From positions 1-7,038 of the forward strand of contig CAQFKO010000046.1 in NCBI GenBank assembly GCA_948787875.1: a stretch of DNA of 7,038 bases, in the 5' to 3' direction. The DNA is from an uncultured Eubacteriales bacterium (GTDB lineage: Bacteria > Bacillota > Clostridia > Christensenellales > UBA1242). Under the pieces are notes generated by a model. That model was given only the letters and a program-made list of their open reading frames with translations, did no database searches and was not told the DNA's origin. Shown here one piece after another: positions 1 to 5,079 of the stretch. The translations under genes were made by a program, and so were the position numbers. Positions within the stretch are counted from its first letter, which is position 1, and each line of letters starts with the position of its first letter.

Positions 1-2
1 AT

Positions 3-191
3 CATGACTTTGGATATGGTAAAATAAGAGAAAAAGACGAAGTGAATAAATTAAGATTAAGAAATTTAGAAGATTTTATTGAATATTTAAAAGGGGTATT
101 AGACAATGCATTTGATTGTGTGATATTTGGCAACAATTGTTTGTTTTTTAATAATGGGAGAATAATTAAATTAGAAATTGAGAAAATATAA
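3..191 (+). CDS. 3' end of an unrecognised gene (hypothetical protein, 5'-truncated by window edge)
   Basis: An open frame runs from the window edge to a TAA at 189-191, giving 62 residues with no start inside the window. The residues are charged and mixed, beginning HDFGYGKIREKDEVNKLRL and ending GRIIKLEIEKI, with no motif, membrane segment or repeat that I recognise. Coding is supported by purine-rich codons, by the intact frame, and by the stop falling directly against a terminator hairpin. Leucine is TTA in six of seven cases and arginine is AGA, whereas the flavodiiron gene at the right end prefers CTT and TTG. The gene therefore looks more AT-biased than its neighbours and may have a different history. 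It converges on the PRPP synthetase gene. A 66-codon frame on the other strand covers the same bases but starts inside the terminator and looks like a shadow. Confidence 0.6.
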   Translation, partial: HDFGYGKIREKDEVNKLRLRNLEDFIEYLKGVLDNAFDCVIFGNNCLFFNNGRIIKLEIEKI

Positions 192-216
192 AAACACACC
201 AATTAGGTGTGTTTTT
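190..216. terminator. bidirectional intrinsic terminator between convergent genes
   Basis: An 11-bp perfect stem, AAAAACACACC (190-200) with GGTGTGTTTTT (206-216), has a 5-nt loop AATTA. T-rich tracts follow on both strands. The stem starts at the last base-pairs of the left gene's stop codon and lies 20 bp beyond the prs stop, so it can end transcription from both sides. Confidence 0.85.
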
Positions 217-235
217 ATATTATTTTATATTATTT

Positions 236-1417
236 TTATACGCCGTGGAGGAGGAGGTTTTTGATTTTTTCGTTTGAATTGATAAGTGGGCTGAGGCTTG
301 CGTTATTGTGAAGGGTGCTAATTAAAAGTGCTACAAATTTTTCCATTTCAACAATATTGAGCCACTCACGCTTTTTCATTTCTTCGGAAACATAGCTGGC
401 ATTTGTGCAATATATTTTTTTGATTAAGCCTTCCTTTACATAGCCGTCAAACTTTTCAAGCCCTTCTGTGAAAAATGCAAAGGTGCAAATTGACAAAACA
501 TTTTTTGCTCCGCGTGATTTGAGCTCTCTTGCAACATCTATCATGCTTTCGCCCGAAGCTATCATGTCGTCTACAATAAGCACATCTTTTCCGTTAACAT
601 CAGGACCGTTATATTCATGAGCGATGATCGGATTTTTTCCGTTTACGATTTTTGTGTAATCTCTTCTTTTATAAAACATTCCCACATTAAGTTTTAGCAT
701 ACTTGCATAGGTGATTGCTCTTGCCATTGCGCCGTTGTCTGGACTTATTACTACCATTTTGTTGCTGTCTATTTCTTTTTTGTTGTCTAGAACAAATTGC
801 TTTATAACGGGGTAGAGCGGAAAGATTGAGTCAAAACTTGAACTTGGATTAACATTTTGTATGTTTGGGTCATGTGCGTCAAAAGTGATAATTGTGCTTA
901 TTCCAAGATTTTCAAGTTCTCTTAGAGCCATTGCACAATCAAGCGATTCTCTTCCTTGCCTACGGTGTTGCCTTGAAGAATATAGCAGTGGCATTATTAG
1001 AGTGGTGTGTTTTGGCTTGCCCGCCATTGCGGAAATGGTTCGTTTGATGTCTTGAAAATGCTCGTCGGGACTCATGTGGTTTTCAAAGCCATACATTTTG
1101 TAGGTTAAGCTGTAATTTGAAACATCACTTATTATATAAACATCTTTGCCTCTTACGCTGTCTTCAAGCTTTACTTTGCCCTCGCCGTTATTGAATTTTA
1201 TGGGATTGATATGAATAATATAGTCCACATTTTTTGTGTGCATTTGTTTGTTTAGTTCTTCGTTTACGTTTTTGATTCTGTCTGCATAATTTGAAAGGCA
1301 GACTATTGCAAGGTCTGACAGTTTGTTTGGTTTGTCTGATTTCTCCGTCTTTTTTGTTTCTTTTGAGTTTTTGTTATTTGATGGTTTTTCATTTTTCTTT
1401 TTAAACATTTCAAACAT
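236..1417 (-). CDS. prs: ribose-phosphate pyrophosphokinase (PRPP synthetase), divergent long form
   Basis: The product transfers pyrophosphate from ATP to ribose 5-phosphate to make PRPP, the cytosolic precursor of purine, pyrimidine, NAD, His and Trp synthesis. At 393 residues it is longer than classical Prs (about 315). A Lys/Asn/Ser-rich, probably disordered tail fills about residues 1-33. Two phosphoribosyltransferase-like halves follow. Visible motifs are GEGKVKLEDSVRGKDVYI (78-95), the ATP-loop equivalent RQHRRQGRE (149-157), FDAHDPNIQNV (179-189) in place of the usual DLHAxQIQGFF, SPDNGAMARA (225-234), the flexible-loop KRRD (250-253), and the ribose-5-phosphate/PRPP loop VDDMIASGES (282-291). 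Conservation of the KRR loop and the double-Asp loop argues for an active enzyme. The HDP-for-HAA change and longer C-terminus mark the divergent form that I associate with Clostridia and relatives. The ATG at 1415-1417 has AGAGG 7 nt upstream. Another ATG lies three codons later. It appears monocistronic. Confidence 0.93.
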   Translation of the reverse strand: MFEMFKKKNEKPSNNKNSKETKKTEKSDKPNKLSDLAIVCLSNYADRIKNVNEELNKQMHTKNVDYIIHINPIKFNNGEGKVKLEDSVRGKDVYIISDVSNYSLTYKMYGFENHMSPDEHFQDIKRTISAMAGKPKHTTLIMPLLYSSRQHRRQGRESLDCAMALRELENLGISTIITFDAHDPNIQNVNPSSSFDSIFPLYPVIKQFVLDNKKEIDSNKMVVISPDNGAMARAITYASMLKLNVGMFYKRRDYTKIVNGKNPIIAHEYNGPDVNGKDVLIVDDMIASGESMIDVARELKSRGAKNVLSICTFAFFTEGLEKFDGYVKEGLIKKIYCTNASYVSEEMKKREWLNIVEMEKFVALLISTLHNNASLSPLINSNEKIKNLLLHGV

Positions 1418-1424
1418 AATTATA

Positions 1425-1463
1425 CCTCTGATTTCAGTGTAGCAAATTGCTTTAAAAAAACAA
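1425..1463 (-). promoter_or_regulatory. putative prs promoter and ribosome binding site
   Basis: Read on the minus strand, TTGTTT (1458-1463) and TACACT (1436-1441) are separated by 16 bp, so this is a moderate match to the housekeeping consensus. The Shine-Dalgarno AGAGG lies at 1425-1429, 7 nt before the ATG. The implied leader is too short to hold a riboswitch. The RBS is convincing and the promoter is tentative. Confidence 0.4.
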
Positions 1464-1505
1464 AATGAAAATTAGACTTTTGGCAAATATCTGAAAATAA
1501 TTTGA

Positions 1506-1685
1506 GTGACAAGTTTGATTCTGTTTGTTATAAAGCTCACTACTGCTGTTGCTGGTGCGGGCTGGCTGGCGTATAACATTATTGTTAAGGCATATATAAG
1601 CGCCGTTCAGTCGCTTATTCAATTTTTGTCTTCGGTTATTGCTATTATTAAAGACAGATTATTATTAAAAAAAGACGGCAAATAA
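1506..1685 (+). CDS. possible small hydrophobic membrane peptide (59 aa)
   Basis: A GTG at 1506 opens a 59-codon frame ending in TAA at 1683-1685. TTG at 1515 is an alternative start. The predicted peptide is strongly hydrophobic or amphipathic: LILFVIKLTTAVAGAGWLA is followed by a second apolar stretch (LIQFLSSVIAIIK) and a basic tail RLLLKKDGK. This resembles a one- or two-helix membrane peptide such as a holin-like or type I toxin-like protein, but I recognise no family. Its stop codon sits in the loop of a strong terminator hairpin, as expected for a compact small gene. Against it, no good Shine-Dalgarno is visible (only GAGTG before the TTG), no clear promoter is seen, and the terminator also serves the convergent gene at 1736-2551. 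It could also be a remnant of a larger gene. Confidence 0.35.
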   Translation: MTSLILFVIKLTTAVAGAGWLAYNIIVKAYISAVQSLIQFLSSVIAIIKDRLLLKKDGK

Positions 1686-1698
1686 ATGCTGTCTTTTT
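1669..1698. terminator. bidirectional intrinsic terminator
   Basis: A 12-bp stem, AAAAAGACGGCA (1669-1680) with TGCTGTCTTTTT (1687-1698), has one G-T wobble and a 6-nt loop AATAAA. T runs follow on both strands. It can terminate the minus-strand ADP-ribosyltransferase gene (stop at 1736-1738) and any plus-strand transcript of the small ORF, whose TAA lies in the loop. Confidence 0.8.
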
Positions 1699-1735
1699 GT
1701 TTTTTATTGAATTTTAATTAACCAAACTTTTTTAT

Positions 1736-2551
1736 TTAGTTTGGTTGTGGTTGGCTATCTATTGGCAAAAATCCGAATTTGTTTGTTTTTACATAGTTAT
1801 TTACATAGTCGTTTAAAAGTTTTTGCGCTTTTTTGAATTCGATTTTTTGTTCCTTAAAAAAATATTTAAAATAATCTTTTGGCGGATTTTTCATTCTATT
1901 TAGCACACATTCCGCCAAATTTTTAGGTGTTAATTCAAGTTCATAGCAGTTGTAATAATTTGGGAATATTTCGGGATAGTCGATATGCGGAAGAGTAAAT
2001 TTGCTTATTATTTTAAAGTCACAAGGGGGTAGGATTATTTCTTTTTCCGCTTTAAAAGTATTGTCAGCTAGTTCAAATAATTTTATGTAAGGAAAATTTG
2101 ACGGCAAGTCAATTTTTATCAATGAGCCTTTATAAAATTCGGCGGCTACATCAATGCTGAGTGTGGTTGAGTTTATGCCCGAGAGTGCGGTTTCGTTTAG
2201 TCTTGGAGCACCTCGATAAACGGTGATAGGCTCTTTGTTCCACGCCGTTGATGCTCGGAAAACCTCATCAATTTCTATAAGATTTTTTATAAACTTTTGT
2301 GTTATTGGGTGATATATAATAATGTCCGTAATAATATTTTTGCAGTTTTTATTTTTTGATTTTTTGTTGGAAACATTTTCAAACAAACTTTCAAAGGCGC
2401 TGTCAAGGTCGATGTTTGCATATTTTTGTTTGGTTAGTTCGTTATCAGTATCGTGCAAAAAATTGTTGATAACAGAATCCGAACCGCCTTGAAAACTCCA
2501 AAGCAGTCCATTGTTTTTTATTAAATATGATAAGTCTTTTGTGTTTTTCAT
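1736..2551 (-). CDS. ADP-ribosyltransferase-fold protein (R-S-E type mono-ART), stand-alone
   Basis: The product has 271 residues with no signal peptide or membrane segment, so it is predicted to be cytosolic. Residues 95-182 carry the ordered signature of the NAD-dependent ADP-ribosyltransferase exoenzyme family. It comprises VYRGAPR with Arg113, a serine motif NSTTLS at 127-132 followed by AAEF, and AEKEIILPP at 168-176 with Glu169-x-Glu171 before the usual aliphatic-Pro stretch. Glu171 would be the catalytic glutamate. In related enzymes an E-x-E pair usually goes with arginine as acceptor and Q-x-E with Asn or Gln, so an arginine target is inferred. The helix-rich N-terminal 90 residues and basic C-terminal tail (about 210-271) are unrecognised. 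The ATG at 2549-2551 has AGGAT about 8 nt upstream and a near-consensus promoter. It lies downstream of the Xre gene but is separated from it by a terminator. It could be a toxin-like effector, a phage-derived modifier or an endogenous regulator. Confidence 0.75.
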   Translation of the reverse strand: MKNTKDLSYLIKNNGLLWSFQGGSDSVINNFLHDTDNELTKQKYANIDLDSAFESLFENVSNKKSKNKNCKNIITDIIIYHPITQKFIKNLIEIDEVFRASTAWNKEPITVYRGAPRLNETALSGINSTTLSIDVAAEFYKGSLIKIDLPSNFPYIKLFELADNTFKAEKEIILPPCDFKIISKFTLPHIDYPEIFPNYYNCYELELTPKNLAECVLNRMKNPPKDYFKYFFKEQKIEFKKAQKLLNDYVNNYVKTNKFGFLPIDSQPQPN

Positions 2552-2556
2552 AAAAT

Positions 2557-2597
2557 TATCCTGCTTATATTATAGCATTAATAATTTTGTTTTTCAA
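2557..2597 (-). promoter_or_regulatory. strong promoter and RBS for the ADP-ribosyltransferase gene
   Basis: On the minus strand, TTGAAA (2592-2597), a 17-bp spacer and TATAAT (2569-2574) preceded by TGC make an extended -10 promoter very close to consensus. Transcription should start near 2562, leaving only about 11 nt of leader containing the Shine-Dalgarno CAGGAT (2557-2562). The Xre-type operator seen at 2891-2934 does not recur here. Confidence 0.75.
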
Positions 2598-2601
2598 TAG
2601 C

Positions 2602-2648
2602 AAAAAATAAACACCGCTTGCAATTTGAAGCAAACAGGTGTTTTTTGT
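2602..2648 (-). terminator. intrinsic terminator downstream of the Xre regulator gene
   Basis: An interrupted hairpin pairs AAACACC (2609-2615) with GGTGTTT (2637-2643), plus inner TTGC (2618-2621) with GCAA (2630-2633). On the minus strand it is followed by a T-rich run (complement of 2602-2608). It separates the regulator gene from the ADP-ribosyltransferase promoter. The plus-strand T run means it could work in both directions. Confidence 0.7.
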
Positions 2649-2664
2649 TTAACTTATTTTGGAT

Positions 2665-2877
2665 TTAGTTTTTGGGATATGGTACATCTATATCGGTAAG
2701 TTCTAGTATGTAATCTACCGAAACTTTATAAAATTTTGCAAGAGTTATTAATAAATCAATAGGAATTTGCCTTTGATTTGTTTCGTATTGAGAATATGTG
2801 TTTTGCTTTATGTGTAAAAAGTTTGCAATTTCACATTGTGTTTTTGAAAAGCTTTCTCTTAATTCTTTTAATCTCAT
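2665..2877 (-). CDS. small Xre/Cro-CI family helix-turn-helix regulator (70 aa)
   Basis: The 70-residue protein is essentially one HTH_3 domain. It opens MRLKELRE, then TQCEIANFLHIKQNTYSQYE (13-32) forms the helix-turn-helix. The typical IPIDLLITLAKFYKVSVDYILELTD (38-62) completes the five-helix fold, followed by a short tail ending PYPKN. No sensor or oligomerisation domain is present, so it would bind DNA as a simple dimer. The ATG at 2875-2877 gives the standard family N-terminus, yet no Shine-Dalgarno precedes it, and TATAAT ends only 6 nt upstream, so the mRNA is probably leaderless. It is divergent from the acyltransferase gene, with two matching palindromes between them. Autorepression and repression of the acyltransferase gene are inferred from that layout. 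Confidence 0.88.
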   Translation of the reverse strand: MRLKELRESFSKTQCEIANFLHIKQNTYSQYETNQRQIPIDLLITLAKFYKVSVDYILELTDIDVPYPKN

Positions 2878-2883
2878 AATTAT

Positions 2884-2912
2884 ATTATATTTATCTCAAA
2901 TTGTGATGTTGA
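2884..2912 (-). promoter_or_regulatory. promoter of the Xre regulator gene, probably leaderless
   Basis: On the minus strand, TCAACA (2907-2912) is followed by a 17-bp spacer and a perfect TATAAT (2884-2889). An alternative -35, TTGTCA (2910-2915), leaves a long 20-bp spacer. Transcription would start at about 2876-2878, at the ATG itself (2877). Confidence 0.6.
2891..2909. promoter_or_regulatory. operator-like palindrome 1 (regulator-gene side)
   Basis: TTATCTCAAATTGTGATGT is an imperfect dyad with half-sites TTATCTCA and, on the other strand, ACATCACA. It matches palindrome 2 and lies in the spacer of the regulator's own promoter. It is the likely binding site for the Xre protein. The assignment is inferred from position and symmetry. 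Confidence 0.6.
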
Positions 2913-2951
2913 CAATTATCTCATTTTGTGATAAATTGTATTTATTAGGAG
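2909..2951 (+). promoter_or_regulatory. promoter and RBS of the acyltransferase gene
   Basis: A perfect -35 TTGACA (2909-2914), a 17-bp spacer and TAAATT (2932-2937) form the promoter. The Shine-Dalgarno AGGAG follows at 2947-2951. The -35 core TTGACAA reads TTGTCAA on the other strand, so the two divergent promoters share or overlap their -35 regions. Confidence 0.68.
2916..2934. promoter_or_regulatory. operator-like palindrome 2 (acyltransferase side)
   Basis: TTATCTCATTTTGTGATAA is a near-perfect dyad, with TTATCTCA opposite TTATCACA on the complementary strand. It occupies the spacer between -35 and -10 of the acyltransferase promoter and starts 25 bp after palindrome 1, so a bound dimer would exclude RNA polymerase. 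Confidence 0.68.
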
Positions 2952-2962
2952 AAATACAAAAG

Positions 2963-4093
2963 TTGGATAAAAGTGCAAAAGAAATCGTTGTAGAGCAGGA
3001 AGGTTTTGTTGTTGCCGGTTCTAAGCAAGAAAGGTGGCCGGGCGTTGAGTTGTTAAAGATTATTGCAATTTTTTTGATATGCTTGGCACACACAACTCAA
3101 ACAAGCTTGAACATTCTTTTGGATATGCCGATTGCTAATAGAATATTTTTGAATTTTATGTTTTCATTCGGGCAAATCGGTAATATTATTTTTATAATTT
3201 GTTCTTCATATTTTTTGCAAGACAGCAAAAAAACCAAAAAAGAAAAAGCTATCAATATTTTGTTGGATTCTTGTTTTATTTCTATTATAATTTTTTGCGG
3301 ATTTTTGGCAGGCGGTTATCAGTTTACTTTTGGACAAGCTATAAAACAAATTTTACCTGACCTTTTTTCTAATGTATGGTTTGTTCCGGTTTATGTGCTG
3401 TTTTATATTTTGCACCCGCTGCTAAACTTTGCTATTGACAACTTAAATAAAAAAAGTCATTTGACGGTTGTTGTTGTGATATTTTTGTTTTACAGTTTTC
3501 CGAAATTCTTTTTGGATATTTCCGCGAACTCTTGCAGAGTGTTGGATTTTGTGATTGTTTATTTTGTTGTTGCCTATGTAAAAAAATATTGCCAAGATTT
3601 TAATAAGAATGTGAAGAAAAACTTAATATGCTTTTTTGTTTTTGGGGGCTTGTTTTTGATATTGTCTGTTTTAAATAATCTTGTTCATATTTGCAACTTA
3701 TCAAGCTGGTATTGTCCGATTTTGATTCCCGCACTTATATTTTTGTTTAACTTGTTTAATTCTATGAAATTTAAAAACAAGGTTATAAATAATTTGTCGT
3801 CTTGCTCGCTATTTGTTTACTGTATTCACGAAAATATTTTGCTTAGGCGAAATCTTAGACCCGTATTTTTGAATTTGCTGTTTGAGAGCACTGCGAATTT
3901 GTATTTAATGTGGATTGTTGTTTGTGCGATTTTGATTTTTTTGGTGTCTATGGCTTTGTCGCTGTTATATAAGTATACGGTTCATAAAGTCAGCTTTGTT
4001 TTATCTAAAAAGGTAGCTGGTGTTTTTGACAAAGGTTGTGAATGGATTTATAAAAAAACCGAAAAGGGAAATAAAGAGGTTGCAGACAAATAG
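2963..4093 (+). CDS. acyltransferase-3 family integral membrane O-acyltransferase
   Basis: Members of this family (OafA/WecH-like) move acetyl or other acyl groups onto sugars or amino acids of surface glycans at the cytoplasmic membrane. With a TTG start at 2963 the product has 376 residues. A basic/polar N-terminus leads into RWPGVELLKIIAIFLICLAH (24-43), the usual first transmembrane helix with its Arg and His43. About ten hydrophobic segments follow, including NVWFVPVYVLFYILHPLLN (137-155), matching the family's W-F-x3-Y/P-x-L-N region. FVYCIHEN with His289 (284-291) resembles the conserved C-terminal His motif. A basic cytosolic tail ends the protein. TTG was chosen because AGGAG lies 11 nt upstream and because earlier in-frame ATGs (2798, 2906) fall in the opposing gene or in the promoter/operators. 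The acceptor substrate cannot be told from sequence. Its control by the divergent Xre protein is inferred. Confidence 0.85.
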   Translation: MDKSAKEIVVEQEGFVVAGSKQERWPGVELLKIIAIFLICLAHTTQTSLNILLDMPIANRIFLNFMFSFGQIGNIIFIICSSYFLQDSKKTKKEKAINILLDSCFISIIIFCGFLAGGYQFTFGQAIKQILPDLFSNVWFVPVYVLFYILHPLLNFAIDNLNKKSHLTVVVVIFLFYSFPKFFLDISANSCRVLDFVIVYFVVAYVKKYCQDFNKNVKKNLICFFVFGGLFLILSVLNNLVHICNLSSWYCPILIPALIFLFNLFNSMKFKNKVINNLSSCSLFVYCIHENILLRRNLRPVFLNLLFESTANLYLMWIVVCAILIFLVSMALSLLYKYTVHKVSFVLSKKVAGVFDKGCEWIYKKTEKGNKEVADK

Positions 4094-4127
4094 TTTTTGT
4101 ATTTGATAAAAATTTATGTTAAAAAAT

Positions 4128-4165
4128 AAAAAAGGTCAGCCACTAACTTAGTGACTGACTTTTTT
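4128..4165. terminator. bidirectional terminator between acyltransferase and tRNA genes
   Basis: The left arm AAAAAAGGTCAGCCACTAA (4128-4146) pairs with the right arm TTAGTGACTGACTTTTTT (4148-4165), with one bulged G and one C-A mismatch. T tracts follow on both strands. It lies 34 bp after the acyltransferase stop and just beyond the 3' end of the minus-strand tRNA. Confidence 0.8.
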
Positions 4166-4169
4166 ATTA

Positions 4170-4245
<76 letters not shown>

Positions 4246-4289
4246 ATATGATGTTTTTTTTGTTGCTATTTTTTTGTTACAACATAATT

Positions 4290-4318
4290 ATATTACACCT
4301 TTTTATTTATTATGTCAA
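4290..4318 (-). promoter_or_regulatory. tRNA-fMet promoter
   Basis: On the minus strand a perfect TTGACA (4313-4318), a 17-bp spacer and TAATAT (4290-4295) lie about 45 bp before the tRNA. A perfect TATAAT at 4287-4292 would need a 20-bp spacer. This implies a 5' leader of roughly 40 nt to be removed by RNase P. The rest of 4319-4437 is T-rich, with no gene seen. Confidence 0.6.
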
Positions 4319-4437
4319 TATTATAGAACATTTTTTTGAAATCTTTGATTGAATTGGTTGTTTTTGTGTTTTATTTTTGATTTTTTTGCATTTACTTTTA
4401 TTATTTTTTTAATTTGATTTGGTTTAATCGTTTTTTA

Positions 4438-4470
4438 TGCTATTATTGTCTTATAGATTTGTTTGGAGGA
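4438..4470 (+). promoter_or_regulatory. putative promoter and RBS of the nucleotidase-flavodiiron operon
   Basis: An extended -10, TGCTATTAT (4438-4446), has only a weak -35 (TTGGTT at 4419-4424, 16-bp spacer). Start of transcription near 4453 would give a leader of about 24 nt with a strong Shine-Dalgarno GGAGGA (4465-4470). No regulator site is obvious. Confidence 0.5.
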
Positions 4471-4476
4471 ATTTTG

Positions 4477-5055
4477 ATGAATATAGGTATTGATATGGAC
4501 GGCGTTATTATTGACGACGACAGATATATTCTTGACCATGTTTCTAAATTTTTGTATGAAAACGGTTTGGGGCAGATGACTTCGCCGAAAGTTTATGAGG
4601 ACAAGTTTTTGTTTTCGGAAAGCGACAATCTTAAATACAGAGAGCAATATTTTTTTGATTATATTGAGAATGCCACGCCGTTTGAATTTGCAAGAGAGGT
4701 TATATATAAATTGCATGAAAAAGGTCACAAGATTTTTATTATTACAGCAAGATTTAAGACAACTTCTGACTGCGCGATTGGCGAAAAGATGAGAACGCTT
4801 ACAAAAAAGTGGCTTGACAAAAACAATATTTATTATGACGAGCTTGTGTTTTGTTTGCCTCCTAAACTTAACGAGTTAAAGAAATTTGATATCGACCTTA
4901 TGCTTGAAGACAGTCCGATTAATATTGTGGAGATGGCAAAAATTACTAAGGTGGCTTGCTTTAACACTCAATACAATTTTGATTTGGATTTGCCGAATGT
5001 TGTTAGGGTGTTTAGTTGGTATGATTTTTTGAGTAAGTTTGAAAGTTTTTTGTAA
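4477..5055 (+). CDS. HAD-superfamily 5'(3')-deoxyribonucleotidase-like phosphatase (NT5C/YqfW type)
   Basis: The 192-residue soluble protein is likely to dephosphorylate nucleoside monophosphates or a similar small phosphate ester. HAD motif I is NIGIDMDGVI (2-11), with Asp6 as nucleophile and Asp8 as acid/base. Motif II is FIITAR with Thr90. Lys130 or Lys135 is the probable motif III lysine. The Mg2+-binding motif IV is LMLEDSP, with Glu144 and Asp145. The order, length and IITAR/EDSP wording fit the cytosolic 5'(3')-nucleotidase type C group that includes putative nucleotidase YqfW of bacilli. Substrate specificity is not shown by sequence. The ATG at 4477 has GGAGG 7 nt upstream. An in-frame ATG at 4414 would add 21 residues lying over the promoter, and it has no RBS. 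The next gene starts 24 bp after the stop, so they form an operon. Confidence 0.85.
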   Translation: MNIGIDMDGVIIDDDRYILDHVSKFLYENGLGQMTSPKVYEDKFLFSESDNLKYREQYFFDYIENATPFEFAREVIYKLHEKGHKIFIITARFKTTSDCAIGEKMRTLTKKWLDKNNIYYDELVFCLPPKLNELKKFDIDLMLEDSPINIVEMAKITKVACFNTQYNFDLDLPNVVRVFSWYDFLSKFESFL

Positions 5056-5079
5056 AATTAAAATTTTAGGAGAAGGTTT

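Noticed and set aside
2..202. 66-codon minus-strand frame opposite the left partial gene
   Set aside because: It begins inside the terminator hairpin, has no RBS, and mirrors an open plus-strand frame with better coding character.
861..1055. Plus-strand 64-codon frame inside prs
   Set aside because: It is antisense to a clearly conserved region of PRPP synthetase (Ser/Arg-rich shadow), with no RBS.
1418..1505. Riboswitch or attenuator in front of prs
   Set aside because: The predicted leader is only about 20 nt, with no structured element or terminator.
1720..1746. AACCAAAC/GTTTGGTT hairpin across the ADP-ribosyltransferase stop codon
   Set aside because: The 8-bp stem has an 11-nt loop and no proper T run after it. 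The 1669-1698 hairpin downstream is a far better terminator, and this may be chance from the QPN codons.
1736..2877. Xre plus ART pair as a RES/Xre-type toxin-antitoxin module
   Set aside because: The ART has R/STT/ExE motifs, not the RES signature. The Xre protein lacks the extra antitoxin domain, and a terminator plus a separate strong promoter splits the genes. The operator dyad is absent from the ART promoter.
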